Below the pieces are notes generated by a model that was not told the DNA's origin, did no database searches, and saw nothing but the letters and a program-made list of their open reading frames with translations. Below, piece after piece: positions 6,151 to 14,241 of a DNA stretch of 16,416 bases. Location: the NCBI GenBank assembly GCA_937860115.1, contig CALMBI010000167.1, positions 1 to 16,416 on the forward strand. Direction: 5' to 3'. The DNA is from an uncultured Arcobacter sp. Its GTDB lineage: Bacteria; Campylobacterota; Campylobacteria; Campylobacterales; Arcobacteraceae. The translations under genes and the position numbers were made by a program. The first letter of the stretch is position 1. Each line of letters opens with the position of its first letter.

Positions 6151-8472
6151 TTATCGTAAGTTTAACTGTAATTTCTCTTTTAGATTATTTAAAATAACAT
6201 CCATTATAGAAGTGATATCTTCCTCTTCTAAAGTTTTTGTTTTTGATTGTAGAACAAATTTAATTGTTAAACTCTCATTATCCCCAAGTTTTTCATCACT
6301 ATAAATATCTACTATCGTGTGTGATTTAATCTCTTCAATATTTAAACTATCAATAACCCTTGCAATCTCACTATATGGCAAGTTTTTTGGAGCAACGATA
6401 CTCAAATCCCTTTTTGAACTTTGATATTTTGAGATATCTGATGCTGTAATAAGTTGATTTTCAATTGCTTTAAAATCTATTTCAGCCACATACGTAGCAT
6501 CACTAATATCAAAATCTTTTGCAACAATTGGATGTAATTTACTCAAAAATCCAATAATTTTTCCATTTTGAATAATATTTGCTGATTGATATGGATGTAA
6601 GAAATCGTTTGTGATATCTGTTTTTTCTAAAAGCTCAAATGAACCAATACAATTTGAAATCTTAGCCGCAAAACCAAATAGATCAAGATTTTTTGGTTTT
6701 CCAGCATTTGAGAGATTTTCCTCCTCACTATAACCACTCCATACAAATCCAATTTTTTTAGATTCATCTCTATTACTATCAAAAGTTGTACCAATCTCCA
6801 TAAGCCCAATTGATCTATATCCACTTTTTTGATTTCTACTAGCACCCTCGATCAAATTTAGCAGTAATGTTGTTCTAAATGTGTTAAGATCAGATGTAAT
6901 AGGATTTAAGATATCAAGTTGATCATTTACTACTGGAAATTTGTATTTTTCGAGTAATTCACGTGAGCTAAAGACATAAGTAGTCGTTTCAAAGAAACCA
7001 TTTGCTATTGAAGCTGAACGTATTTTATTTTTTTTGATAAGATCATCTGAGATAATATTTGTTCGTTTTTCTTCAGCAATCATAAGTGGTTTAGCGATAA
7101 TATTATCTATTCCTATCATTCTTACGATCTCTTCAGCAACATCAGCAATGTTTACTATATCATGTCTGGTATTTGGTATTTTAAATGAGATCGTTTCGTT
7201 GTTATTTTTCCCTTCAATAAATCCAAGAGAAGTTAAAATATTTTCGATAGTTTTTTTATTGATCTCTTGTCCAATAATACTTGCAATTACATTAACATTT
7301 ACATCGATCATCTTATCTTCTAATTCTGTTAGATAATCAAGTTGACCTTTAAAGATCTTTCCACCACAATGTGATAAAAATGTAGAACAATATTCGATTC
7401 CAAAATCTAAATTAGGATTTGTACCACGTGAACTTTTATAGTACACTTCACCTGTTTTTTGTTTTGTAGTAAATACTTTCTGAGCCAATTTACTTGGTTC
7501 AAGATAAGATGCTTCTATTACTACTATGGGATCAGCTTGTGAAATGTAACCAGCTTCAATCCCAACAACACTTAATGGAACACTACCTACTACTTGAGCA
7601 AATCCATTTTCATTATCATTCACTTTTAAATGGATTTTTTCATCATAACTAAGAGCAATTGACTTAGAATAAATATTTAATGCCACACCTGTCGTATGAT
7701 TGATATAAGCAAGAGCTGTTTCGATCTCGGTATTTTTAGTTATTTCTAAAATCGCAACTCTAAATTTGTGAACAAGAGGTAATATAAACCCTTCAATATC
7801 TACAACTTTATACACAAGATTTGTTTCAGATTTAGTGTTAAACTCCACATCAAGTATTCTTCCAATAGCACCAGAATGTTCATTTGTGAAGTGTTCAAAC
7901 TCTTTTGGGGAAATATTAAAATATGCTGACAATTCTTTTACAATTCCTAAAATATTAAGACAATCTCCCCTATTTGGAGTAAGTTCTATCTCGATAACTT
8001 CATCATTTAAGAGTTTATAAGTAGAAAGTTCACTTCCAAGAACAAGTTCACCAATTGAATTATCAAGTGGTAAAATACCATCATTCATTTTAGGAAGCCC
8101 AATCTCAGTACTACTACAAATCATTCCGTTTGATTCGGTTCCTCTTAGAACTGATGGTTTAATTAAAAAATCTTCACCAAGTTTAGTACCTATAGTTGCA
8201 ACTGGAACATATTGTCCTCGTGCAACATTTTTAGCTCCACAAACAATCTGTACTTTTTCATATCCAAGGTTTACTTGACAAATACTCAATTTATCAGCAT
8301 CTGGATGTTTTACACACTCTTCAACATAACCAACTTTAATCCCTTTTGGAATTTGAAGTTTAGTGACACTATCAACCTCTAAACCTATACTATTAAGTGC
8401 TTTGCAAATATTTTCTGTAGTGATATTTGAAATATCAATAAATTCGTTTATCCATTCTCTTGTTATAATCAT
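6151..8472 (-). CDS. pheT: Phenylalanine--tRNA ligase beta subunit (divergent editing domain)
   Basis: PheT is the large subunit of the alpha2-beta2 enzyme that charges tRNA-Phe. The 773-aa protein shows the usual domain order. An EMAP/tRNA-binding fold covers about 40-148 (VGYVEECVKHPDADKL, VCGAKN). The B1 region ends in ELTPNRGDCL (163-172). A B3/B4 region covers about 215-375, the B5 domain about 385-460, a catalytic-like core about 470-670 (LNPITSDLNTFRTTLL), and a C-terminal ferredoxin-fold anticodon-binding domain about 680-773 (SSKRDLSIV). The B3/B4 segment is strongly degraded compared with E. coli: the editing histidine position appears to be Asn266. Its ATG overlaps the pheS stop (ATGA, 4 bases), a classic translational coupling that keeps the subunits equimolar. 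Confidence 0.97.
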   Translation of the reverse strand: MIITREWINEFIDISNITTENICKALNSIGLEVDSVTKLQIPKGIKVGYVEECVKHPDADKLSICQVNLGYEKVQIVCGAKNVARGQYVPVATIGTKLGEDFLIKPSVLRGTESNGMICSSTEIGLPKMNDGILPLDNSIGELVLGSELSTYKLLNDEVIEIELTPNRGDCLNILGIVKELSAYFNISPKEFEHFTNEHSGAIGRILDVEFNTKSETNLVYKVVDIEGFILPLVHKFRVAILEITKNTEIETALAYINHTTGVALNIYSKSIALSYDEKIHLKVNDNENGFAQVVGSVPLSVVGIEAGYISQADPIVVIEASYLEPSKLAQKVFTTKQKTGEVYYKSSRGTNPNLDFGIEYCSTFLSHCGGKIFKGQLDYLTELEDKMIDVNVNVIASIIGQEINKKTIENILTSLGFIEGKNNNETISFKIPNTRHDIVNIADVAEEIVRMIGIDNIIAKPLMIAEEKRTNIISDDLIKKNKIRSASIANGFFETTTYVFSSRELLEKYKFPVVNDQLDILNPITSDLNTFRTTLLLNLIEGASRNQKSGYRSIGLMEIGTTFDSNRDESKKIGFVWSGYSEEENLSNAGKPKNLDLFGFAAKISNCIGSFELLEKTDITNDFLHPYQSANIIQNGKIIGFLSKLHPIVAKDFDISDATYVAEIDFKAIENQLITASDISKYQSSKRDLSIVAPKNLPYSEIARVIDSLNIEEIKSHTIVDIYSDEKLGDNESLTIKFVLQSKTKTLEEEDITSIMDVILNNLKEKLQLNLR

Positions 8473-9464
8473 TTAAATTGTCCTAATAGTCTAATATCAC
8501 TTTCAAAAAGGCTTCGTAGATCACCTATTTTATGAATAAGCATTGCAAATCTCTCTACACCAAGTCCAAATGCATATCCACTTACATTTTTGTATCCAAC
8601 AGCCTCAAATACATTAACATCAACTATTCCACAACCCAACACCTCTAACCATCCAGTTTGTGAGCATACTCTACACCCTTTCCCTTTACAAAAAACACAT
8701 GAAATATCAACTTCACTTGAAGGCTCAGTAAATGGGAAAAATGATGGTCTAAATCGTACTTCAACATCTCCAAACATATGTTTTAAGAACTCTTCCATCA
8801 CATATTTAAGATTTGCAAATGAGATCTCACCTTCACCTGCAACTACAAGTCCTTCAACTTGATGAAACATTGGAGTATGAGTAAGATCAAAATCTTTTCT
8901 AAAAACAGATCCAGGTGCGATCATTCTAATTGGTGGCTTATTTGCAAGCATTGTTCTAATTTGAACTGGAGATGTATGTGTTCTAAGCACTTTTCCATCT
9001 TTTGTATAAAATGTATCTTGCATATCTCTAGCAGGATGATATGCAGGAAGATTTAATGCTTCAAAGTTATAAAAATCATCTTCTACCAATGGACCATCTT
9101 CTACACTGAAATTAAGATTTTGGAAATATGTGATAATTCTATCCATTGTGAATTGAACTGGATGCATCGCTCCAATTTTTGGATTTGCTACAAATTTTGT
9201 AACATCAATTTTTTCATCTTGTAATTGCTTATTAAGTGCATCTGCCATCAAAACAGTTTTTTTGGTTTCCATTGCATCAGTCAATGAAGTTTTTAATTCA
9301 TTTAAATTTTTTGCAAATTCTTTTTTCTCTTCATTTGGAATATCTTTCATTTTTGCAAATTCTAAAGTTAAATAACCTTTTTTCCCAAAAAGATCTATTC
9401 TTACATTTTCCAATTCTTCTAATGAATGGATGTTTTCAATTTTTTCAAGCCAATTCGTATTCAA
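8469..9464 (-). CDS. pheS: Phenylalanine--tRNA ligase alpha subunit
   Basis: PheS is the catalytic class II subunit that activates Phe and transfers it to tRNA-Phe. The 331-aa product has an N-terminal coiled-coil (about 1-85) that in the family grips the tRNA. The catalytic core follows, with THTSPVQ (162-168), motif 2 around FRKDFDLTHTPMFHQVEGL (188-206) and motif 3 GYAFGLGVERFAML (296-309). Ala298 is at the residue that shapes the amino-acid pocket. A CxxC-x4-CxxC knot (C256, C259, C264, C267) is present, as in many bacteria but not E. coli. The start is TTG (9464-9462), chosen because AGGAG lies 5 bases upstream and the N-terminus then matches the family; the next Met is residue 39. It is the first gene of a nine-gene operon. 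No Phe-rich leader peptide or attenuator is visible before it. Confidence 0.97.
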   Translation of the reverse strand: MNTNWLEKIENIHSLEELENVRIDLFGKKGYLTLEFAKMKDIPNEEKKEFAKNLNELKTSLTDAMETKKTVLMADALNKQLQDEKIDVTKFVANPKIGAMHPVQFTMDRIITYFQNLNFSVEDGPLVEDDFYNFEALNLPAYHPARDMQDTFYTKDGKVLRTHTSPVQIRTMLANKPPIRMIAPGSVFRKDFDLTHTPMFHQVEGLVVAGEGEISFANLKYVMEEFLKHMFGDVEVRFRPSFFPFTEPSSEVDISCVFCKGKGCRVCSQTGWLEVLGCGIVDVNVFEAVGYKNVSGYAFGLGVERFAMLIHKIGDLRSLFESDIRLLGQFK

Positions 9465-9499
9465 GTACTCTCCTAATTATCACTTTCTAAGCTTTAATA

Positions 9500-9535
9500 A
9501 TCGGCGATTATACTTTAAAATTAATTATACTTAGG
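9500..9535 (-). promoter_or_regulatory. Probable promoter of the pheS-hslU operon
   Basis: On the minus strand a perfect TATAAT occupies 9512-9507, predicting a start near 9500 and a leader of about 35 nt to the pheS TTG. A second TATAAT is at 9529-9524. No recognisable TTGACA lies 17 bases upstream of either, only AT-rich sequence. This is the main candidate promoter for everything down to hslU. Confidence 0.55.
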
Positions 9536-9549
9536 TTATACTAGCACTA
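9514..9549 (+). promoter_or_regulatory. Probable promoter of the HIT-family gene
   Basis: TATACT at 9537-9542 is a five-of-six match to the -10 box and would start transcription near 9549, about 27 nt before the ATG. The upstream region is AT-rich without a clear -35 box. Its -35 zone overlaps the upstream elements of the divergent pheS promoter, so the two promoters may compete for polymerase. Confidence 0.45.
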
Positions 9550-9575
9550 ATTGATACTATACAGGAGAGTGAAAG

Positions 9576-9902
9576 ATGTGCATATTTTGTAAAATTGTAC
9601 GAGGTGAAATACCAAATAAAACAATCTTAGAAGATGAAAATTTTTTAGCTTTTGAAGATATAAATCCACAAGCGAAGGTTCATATTTTGATTATCCCAAA
9701 AACACATGTTGACAGTTTTGATGTAATGGCACCAAAATTAATGGGTGAAATGACTGGATTTATTCAAAAAGTTGCATCGATTGTTGATGTGAAACATGAT
9801 GGTTATAGACTTATTACAAATATTGGAAATAATGGTGGTCAAGAGGTTAAACATATCCATTTTCATCTCTTAGGTGGTGAAAAACTAGGTGCAATTTTAT
9901 AA
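9576..9902 (+). CDS. HIT-family nucleotide hydrolase (HinT-like)
   Basis: This 108-aa protein is a complete histidine-triad protein of the HinT/PKCI branch, which hydrolyses AMP-N bonds such as lysyl-AMP and related aminoacyl or phosphoramidate adenylates. The triad HIHFH is at residues 93-97, with His95 at the nucleophile position. The typical N-terminus CIFCKIVRGEIP (2-13) carries Cys2 and Cys5. The helix, NxGxxGGQE and IPKxH segments are also present. The ATG is preceded by AGGAG. It is the only plus-strand gene here, divergent from pheS and convergent with accA. The position beside pheS is, to my recollection, conserved in Campylobacter and suits a role in clearing aminoacyl adenylates, but that link is inference. 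Confidence 0.95.
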   Translation: MCIFCKIVRGEIPNKTILEDENFLAFEDINPQAKVHILIIPKTHVDSFDVMAPKLMGEMTGFIQKVASIVDVKHDGYRLITNIGNNGGQEVKHIHFHLLGGEKLGAIL

Positions 9903-9917
9903 GCTTCTATTGAAATA

Positions 9918-9958
9918 AAAAAGGGGTAGATGAAAATCATCTACCCCTTTCATTTAAT
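9918..9958. terminator. Strong bidirectional terminator between HIT gene and accA
   Basis: A perfect 14-bp inverted repeat (9920-9933 with 9937-9950; core GGGGTAGATGA/TCATCTACCCC) has a 3-base AAA loop. On the minus strand the 3' side continues into a T-run (TTTTTT, from the A-run at 9917-9922), ideal for ending accA transcripts. On the plus strand it is followed by TTTCATTTAATTTTAT, a weaker U-rich tail for the HIT transcript. It sits exactly between the two convergent stop codons. Confidence 0.9.
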
Positions 9959-9971
9959 TTTATAAACAAAA

Positions 9972-10910
9972 TTATTGTGACGTAAAACTACCCAAAGACA
10001 TAAGTCTATTGTATCTAGCTTCATATCTCTCTTCGTTTGATAGTTTACTAACTTCAGCTACTTGAGCCAAGAAATAATCACCAAGAGCTTTGATGGCTTT
10101 TTCTTTTTCTCTATGCGCACCAATCATAGGCTCATCAATAATATCATCGATAAGATTATATTCTTTAAGATCACTTGAAGTGATTTTAAGCGCATTCGTA
10201 GCAGTTTCTACCATAGCTTGGTCTTTCCATAAAATCGAAGCACAACCTTCAGGTGAAATAACACTATAAACACTATACCTCATCATAGCAAGTCTATCAC
10301 CAACAGAGATTGCTAGTGCTCCACCACTTCCACCTTCTCCAATAACAACTGATATAATAACGGTATTTGTATCACTAAGTTCGAACAAATTTCTAGCGAT
10401 AGCTTCACTTTGACTTCTCTCTTCAGCACCAATACCAGGATATGCACCTGGAGTGTCTACTAAAAATAAAATTGGAATTTGAAATTTTTCAGCAAGCTTA
10501 ACAGCTCTAAGGGCTTTTCTATACCCTTCAGGATTTGGCATACCAAAATTTCTTTTAATTTTATTTTTTACACCTCTTCCTTTTTGTTCACCAATCACAA
10601 CACATTTTTGTGTACCAATATGTCCAATATAACAAACAATAGCTTGATCATCAGCAAGATGTCTATCTCCATGGATTTCATAAGGTTCACTCATTAATCC
10701 TCTAATATAATCAAGTGCATAAGGACGATCTGGATGTCTTGCTAATTTTAATTTTTGAAAATCAGTTAGATTTGAATATGTTCTTTCGATCTCTTGTTCT
10801 AATTTTTTTTCTAAAATTGCAACAGCATATTCATCTGCCTTAGTTTTGGCAACTATAATTTCATCTTCAATCTGCTTGATATTCTCTTCAAAATCTAAAT
10901 ATATTGCCAT
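9972..10910 (-). CDS. accA: Acetyl-CoA carboxylase carboxyltransferase subunit alpha
   Basis: AccA pairs with AccD to move the carboxyl group from carboxybiotin to acetyl-CoA, making malonyl-CoA, the committed step of fatty-acid synthesis. The 312-aa product is full length. It shows the N-terminal helical region, ARHPDRPYALDYI (57-69), the HGDRHLADDQA segment (80-90), GEQKGRG (107-113), NPEGYRKALR (126-135), DTPGAYPG (152-159) and the oxyanion-hole motif GEGGSGGALA (191-200). The ATG has an AGG-type SD and lies 11 bases after the fabF stop, so it is co-transcribed with fabF and coupled in supply. No accB, accC or accD is present in the window. A strong terminator follows its stop. Confidence 0.97.
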   Translation of the reverse strand: MAIYLDFEENIKQIEDEIIVAKTKADEYAVAILEKKLEQEIERTYSNLTDFQKLKLARHPDRPYALDYIRGLMSEPYEIHGDRHLADDQAIVCYIGHIGTQKCVVIGEQKGRGVKNKIKRNFGMPNPEGYRKALRAVKLAEKFQIPILFLVDTPGAYPGIGAEERSQSEAIARNLFELSDTNTVIISVVIGEGGSGGALAISVGDRLAMMRYSVYSVISPEGCASILWKDQAMVETATNALKITSSDLKEYNLIDDIIDEPMIGAHREKEKAIKALGDYFLAQVAEVSKLSNEERYEARYNRLMSLGSFTSQ

Positions 10911-10921
10911 TTAACTACCTA

Positions 10922-12175
10922 TTACTTCTCATATTTTTTTAAAATAACAACACCATTAGTTCCACCAAAACCAAATGAGTTACTCATTGCTATTTTTAAA
11001 TCAGCTTTTCTTGCAATATTAGGAACATAATCAAGATCACAATTTTCATCAGATTCAATTTGATTAATTGTCGGAGGGATAACACCTTCCTCCATAGCTT
11101 TGATACAAATAATAGCTTCTAACGCACCAGCTGCACCTAAACAATGACCAATTTGACCTTTTGTAGATGTTACAGGAGGACAATTCTCAGCCCCACCAAA
11201 TAATTCTTTCAATGCTGCCGTTTCATTTTTATCATTTGTCGGTGTTGAAGTACCATGTGCATTTACATAGTCAATTTTTAATTCTCCACCATTATTAGCC
11301 GTAGCCATCGCAACAGCTGCTTTCATAGCTCTTAACGGTCCATCCATTGTAGGGCTTGTAATATGATTTGCATCTCCACTTTCACCAAAACCAAGTACTT
11401 CAGCATAAATTTTAGAACCTCTTTCAAGTGCTGAATCTAATGACTCTAGCACTAAAGCACCAGCACCCTCACCCATTACAAATCCATCTCTATTTTTATC
11501 AAATGGTCTTGAAGCAGTTTTTGGATCATCATTTCTTGTAGAAAGTGCTTTCATTGCAGCAAAACCACCAACACCAGCTCCACAAATAGCACTTTCTGCA
11601 CCAACTACTAACATCCTATCAGCACCACCAAGCGCAATTGTTTTAAAACCATCAGCGACAGCGTGAGTACCTGCAGCACATGCAGTAACCGCAGAAATAT
11701 TTGGACCTTTAAGATTGTGTTGTATTGTGATAAACCCACCAAGCATATTTACAAGAGCCGAAGGGATAAAAAATGGAGATATTTTCCCAGGTCCTCTTGT
11801 ATCACAAATTACAGAGTTTTTTTCAATATTTGATAACCCACCGATACCTGAAGCAGCAACAATTCCAAATCTCTCAGCAATATCATCACTTACTTTATTA
11901 TCAGTTACCAGTCCTGCATCATTCATAGCTTCTTGAGCTGCATGGATTCCAAGATGAATAAATCTATCTGCTTTTTTAGATTCTTTTTTACCTAAAATTG
12001 CATCTGGATCAAAGTTCTTCACTTCTCCAGCGATTTGTGCTCCAAATGCAGATGCATCAAAAAGAGTGATTGTATCGATTCCACATTCACCATTTACTAT
12101 TGCTTTAAATGATTCTTCAACATTTGAACCTAGTGAATTTATCATCCCTAAACCAGTTACTACTACTCTTTTCAT
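10922..12175 (-). CDS. fabF: Beta-ketoacyl-ACP synthase II
   Basis: FabF elongates acyl-ACP by decarboxylative condensation with malonyl-ACP. The preferred ATG at 12175 gives 417 aa, close to the family norm, beginning MKRVVVTGLG, with AGGG 6 bases upstream. A TTG 45 bases further out (12220) is open but has no SD and would add a non-homologous tail. The nucleophile is Cys166 in TACAAGTH. The catalytic histidines are His307 (NAHGTSTPTND) and His344 (GHCLGAAGA), with Lys339 in STKG. The C-terminal SNSFGFGGTNG loop is intact. It follows acpP after a 135-base spacer holding a hairpin, and precedes accA closely. Confidence 0.96.
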   Translation of the reverse strand: MKRVVVTGLGMINSLGSNVEESFKAIVNGECGIDTITLFDASAFGAQIAGEVKNFDPDAILGKKESKKADRFIHLGIHAAQEAMNDAGLVTDNKVSDDIAERFGIVAASGIGGLSNIEKNSVICDTRGPGKISPFFIPSALVNMLGGFITIQHNLKGPNISAVTACAAGTHAVADGFKTIALGGADRMLVVGAESAICGAGVGGFAAMKALSTRNDDPKTASRPFDKNRDGFVMGEGAGALVLESLDSALERGSKIYAEVLGFGESGDANHITSPTMDGPLRAMKAAVAMATANNGGELKIDYVNAHGTSTPTNDKNETAALKELFGGAENCPPVTSTKGQIGHCLGAAGALEAIICIKAMEEGVIPPTINQIESDENCDLDYVPNIARKADLKIAMSNSFGFGGTNGVVILKKYEK

Positions 12176-12277
12176 TATTATCCCTGCTCCATTTTTATGT
12201 GTATTTTTATAAATTACCAAAATATTAATTTTTAAAACTTAAGTAATCTATTTTGAAAGTAATTAATTAAATTATTA

Positions 12278-12302
12278 ATATAGAAGCCTATAGCTCCTAT
12301 AT
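12278..12302 (-). terminator. Hairpin in the acpP-fabF spacer (partial terminator or RNA processing/stability element)
   Basis: About nine bases after the acpP stop the minus strand forms ATATAGGAGC-TATAG-GCTTCTATAT, a 10-bp stem with one G-U pair and a 5-nt loop. The following bases are A/T-rich but lack a run of Ts, so full termination is doubtful. Such an element after a highly expressed small gene could stabilise the acpP mRNA or let only part of the polymerases go on to fabF and accA. Bases 12176-12277 between it and fabF are AT-rich, and I see no other clear signal there. Confidence 0.45.
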
Positions 12303-12310
12303 AGTTAGAA

Positions 12311-12535
12311 TTATTTATTTTCGTTGATGTAGTTTAATGCATCAGCAACAGTTAAGATTTTCTCAGCTGCTTCATCAGGAATTTCGATATCGAATTCTTC
12401 TTCTAATGCCATAACTAACTCAACAACATCTAATGAATCAGCACCTAAATCTTCAATAAATTTTGAATCTTCCTTGATACTAGCGATATCACAGTCTAAT
12501 TGCTCAGCTACTACTGCTTTGATTTTTTCTAACAT
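12311..12535 (-). CDS. acpP: Acyl carrier protein
   Basis: ACP carries growing acyl chains on a 4'-phosphopantetheine arm for fatty-acid, lipid A and phospholipid synthesis. The 74-aa, strongly acidic protein has the attachment motif GADSLDVVEL with the modified serine at residue 34, and the conserved EEEFDIEIPDE helix region (45-55). The ATG has a good AAGGA SD. It follows fabG by 62 bases that contain its own extended -10 promoter, consistent with the high expression ACP needs. The order fabG-acpP-fabF is the common bacterial fab arrangement. Confidence 0.98.
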   Translation of the reverse strand: MLEKIKAVVAEQLDCDIASIKEDSKFIEDLGADSLDVVELVMALEEEFDIEIPDEAAEKILTVADALNYINENK

Positions 12536-12558
12536 TTTTTTTCCTTTTTAAATAAGTT

Positions 12559-12595
12559 TCACAAAATTATACCACATATACTTAAAATTAACCAA
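12559..12595 (-). promoter_or_regulatory. Extended -10 promoter of acpP
   Basis: The minus strand reads TGGTATAAT at 12574-12566, a perfect TATAAT with the upstream TG of an extended -10 element. TTGGTT (12595-12590) sits 18 bases further up as a poor -35. The predicted start is near 12559, giving a leader of about 24 nt before the acpP ATG. It would boost acpP above read-through from fabG. Confidence 0.65.
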
Positions 12596-12597
12596 AA

Positions 12598-13341
12598 TTA
12601 TACGTATAGTCCACCATTAACCTTTAAGATTTCCCCTGTTATGTAACTAGAATGATCACTCAAAAGAAACGCAACTGCATCTGCAACCTCTTTAGATTCA
12701 CCAAATCTTCCTAATGGAATATTTCTTTCATAATTTTCTTTAACTTCAGGTTTAAGTTCATCAGTCATATCTGTTCTAATAAATCCTGGTGTAATTGCAT
12801 TGTATCTAATACTTCTAGCAGCACCCTCTTTTGCAAATGCTTTTGTCATAGTATTTACTCCACCCTTACTTGCAGAATAGTTAGTTTGTCCAGGATTTCC
12901 CATCTCTCCAACAATTGAAGATATATTTACAACTGATCCAAATTTTTTCTTACTCATAAGTTTTAAAGCATCTCGACAACCAATAAAGGCTGATTTTAAA
13001 TTTGCATTTATAACATCATCAAAATCTTCTATACTCATCCTTAAAGCTAATTTATCTTTTGTGATTCCTGCATTATTAACAAGATAAGATAGTTCACCAT
13101 CAGCTTCCACGATTGTTTTAAGCATTTCAGCCCAATCAGCTTCAAGCGATACATCACCTTTAATCACTGCAGCAACGCCACCTTCTGCTTCAATAGCATC
13201 TTTAACTGCATCTGCAAGTTCTGGTTTACTTCTATAATTGATCCAAACTTTTAATCCATAAGTTGCTAAAACTTTTGCAACTTCTGCCCCAATTCCCTTA
13301 CTTGCACCTGTTACTAATACATTTTTACCACTAAATTTCAT
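12598..13341 (-). CDS. fabG: 3-oxoacyl-ACP reductase
   Basis: FabG is the NADPH-dependent reductase of the fatty-acid elongation cycle. The 247-aa short-chain dehydrogenase has the TGASKGIG cofactor loop (11-18), the NNAG motif (89-92), Asn114 in INANL, Ser142 and the YSASK catalytic pair Tyr155/Lys159. The C-terminus ITGEILKVNGGLYV is typical of FabG rather than of other family members, and the fab gene neighbours settle the assignment. The ATG is preceded by AAGGGG. It begins 18 bases after the amidase gene upstream, so it is likely read from the same transcript as the agmatine genes. Confidence 0.95.
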   Translation of the reverse strand: MKFSGKNVLVTGASKGIGAEVAKVLATYGLKVWINYRSKPELADAVKDAIEAEGGVAAVIKGDVSLEADWAEMLKTIVEADGELSYLVNNAGITKDKLALRMSIEDFDDVINANLKSAFIGCRDALKLMSKKKFGSVVNISSIVGEMGNPGQTNYSASKGGVNTMTKAFAKEGAARSIRYNAITPGFIRTDMTDELKPEVKENYERNIPLGRFGESKEVADAVAFLLSDHSSYITGEILKVNGGLYV

Positions 13342-13359
13342 TTTATTACCCCTTTTTGA

Positions 13360-14232
13360 TTAATCTCTATATCTTTTTGTTAAATCACCATAATTTTCAA
13401 TTCTTCTATCTCTTAAAAATGGCCACCATCTTCGTACATTTTCACTTCTTTGCATATCAAGATTACAATACAATATCTCCTCTTGATCTTCACTTCCTTT
13501 TACTAAAAGTTCACCTTGTGGTCCAAAAATAAATGAATTCCCCCAAAATTTTGTTCCAGCTAAAACATCTGAATCATCTTTCTCAAATCCTACACGATTC
13601 ACAGTAAGCACTGGCAATCCATTTGCTACACTATGTCCTCTTTGTACTGCTATCCAAGCATCTCTTTGTCTCTCTTTTTCGTCATGAGGATCAGCTTCAA
13701 ACCATCCAATAGCAGTAGGATATATAAGCATTTCAGCACCTCTAAGCGCCATAAGTCTTGCAGCTTCTGGATACCACTGATCCCAACAAACAAGAACACC
13801 AAGTTTTCCTACACTTGTTTTTATTGGTTCAAACCCTAAATCCCCTGGTGTAAAATAAAATTTCTCATAATAACCAGGATCATCAGGAATATGCATTTTT
13901 CGATATTTTCCAGCTACACTTCCATCTTTTTCAAAAACAACTGCTGTATTATGATAAAGTCCAGCAGCTCTTTTTTCAAAAAGTGAAGTCACTAACACAA
14001 CATTATTTTTCTTTGCTACTTCACTCCAAAACTTAATATCATCTTCCCAAGAGAGTGCTAGATCAAAAGCATCTACACTCTCATTTTGACAAAAATAATA
14101 AGTTTGATGTAACTCTTGTAAAATAACTAATTTGCTTCCATTTTGGCTCGCTTCTTCTATCATAGAGATTGTTTTTTCAATTGTTGCTTCTTTTGTACCA
14201 TAATATTTTTGTTGAATCATCGCTACTTTCAT
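13360..14232 (-). CDS. aguB: N-carbamoylputrescine amidase (nitrilase superfamily)
   Basis: The enzyme hydrolyses N-carbamoylputrescine to putrescine, CO2 and ammonia, completing the agmatine deiminase route. From the ATG at 14232 the protein has 290 aa, with the nitrilase triad Glu40 (ILQELHQ), Lys112 (YRKMHIPDDPG) and Cys149 (LVCWDQWYPEAAR). The signature segments after the nucleophile and the C-terminal WWPFLRDRR match plant and Pseudomonas AguB. A GTG two codons upstream is open, but the AAGGGG SD is spaced correctly only for the ATG. It lies 9 bases after aguA, and that pairing strongly supports the substrate assignment. Confidence 0.93.
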   Translation of the reverse strand: MKVAMIQQKYYGTKEATIEKTISMIEEASQNGSKLVILQELHQTYYFCQNESVDAFDLALSWEDDIKFWSEVAKKNNVVLVTSLFEKRAAGLYHNTAVVFEKDGSVAGKYRKMHIPDDPGYYEKFYFTPGDLGFEPIKTSVGKLGVLVCWDQWYPEAARLMALRGAEMLIYPTAIGWFEADPHDEKERQRDAWIAVQRGHSVANGLPVLTVNRVGFEKDDSDVLAGTKFWGNSFIFGPQGELLVKGSEDQEEILYCNLDMQRSENVRRWWPFLRDRRIENYGDLTKRYRD

Positions 14233-14241
14233 ATTCACCCC

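Noticed and set aside
9465..9575. A Phe leader peptide and attenuator ahead of pheS
   Set aside because: No short frame with consecutive Phe codons and no alternative stem-loops were seen in the leader of about 35 bases.
12176..12220. N-terminal extension of FabF by 15 residues from a TTG at 12220
   Set aside because: It lacks an SD and family similarity, whereas the ATG at 12175 has both.
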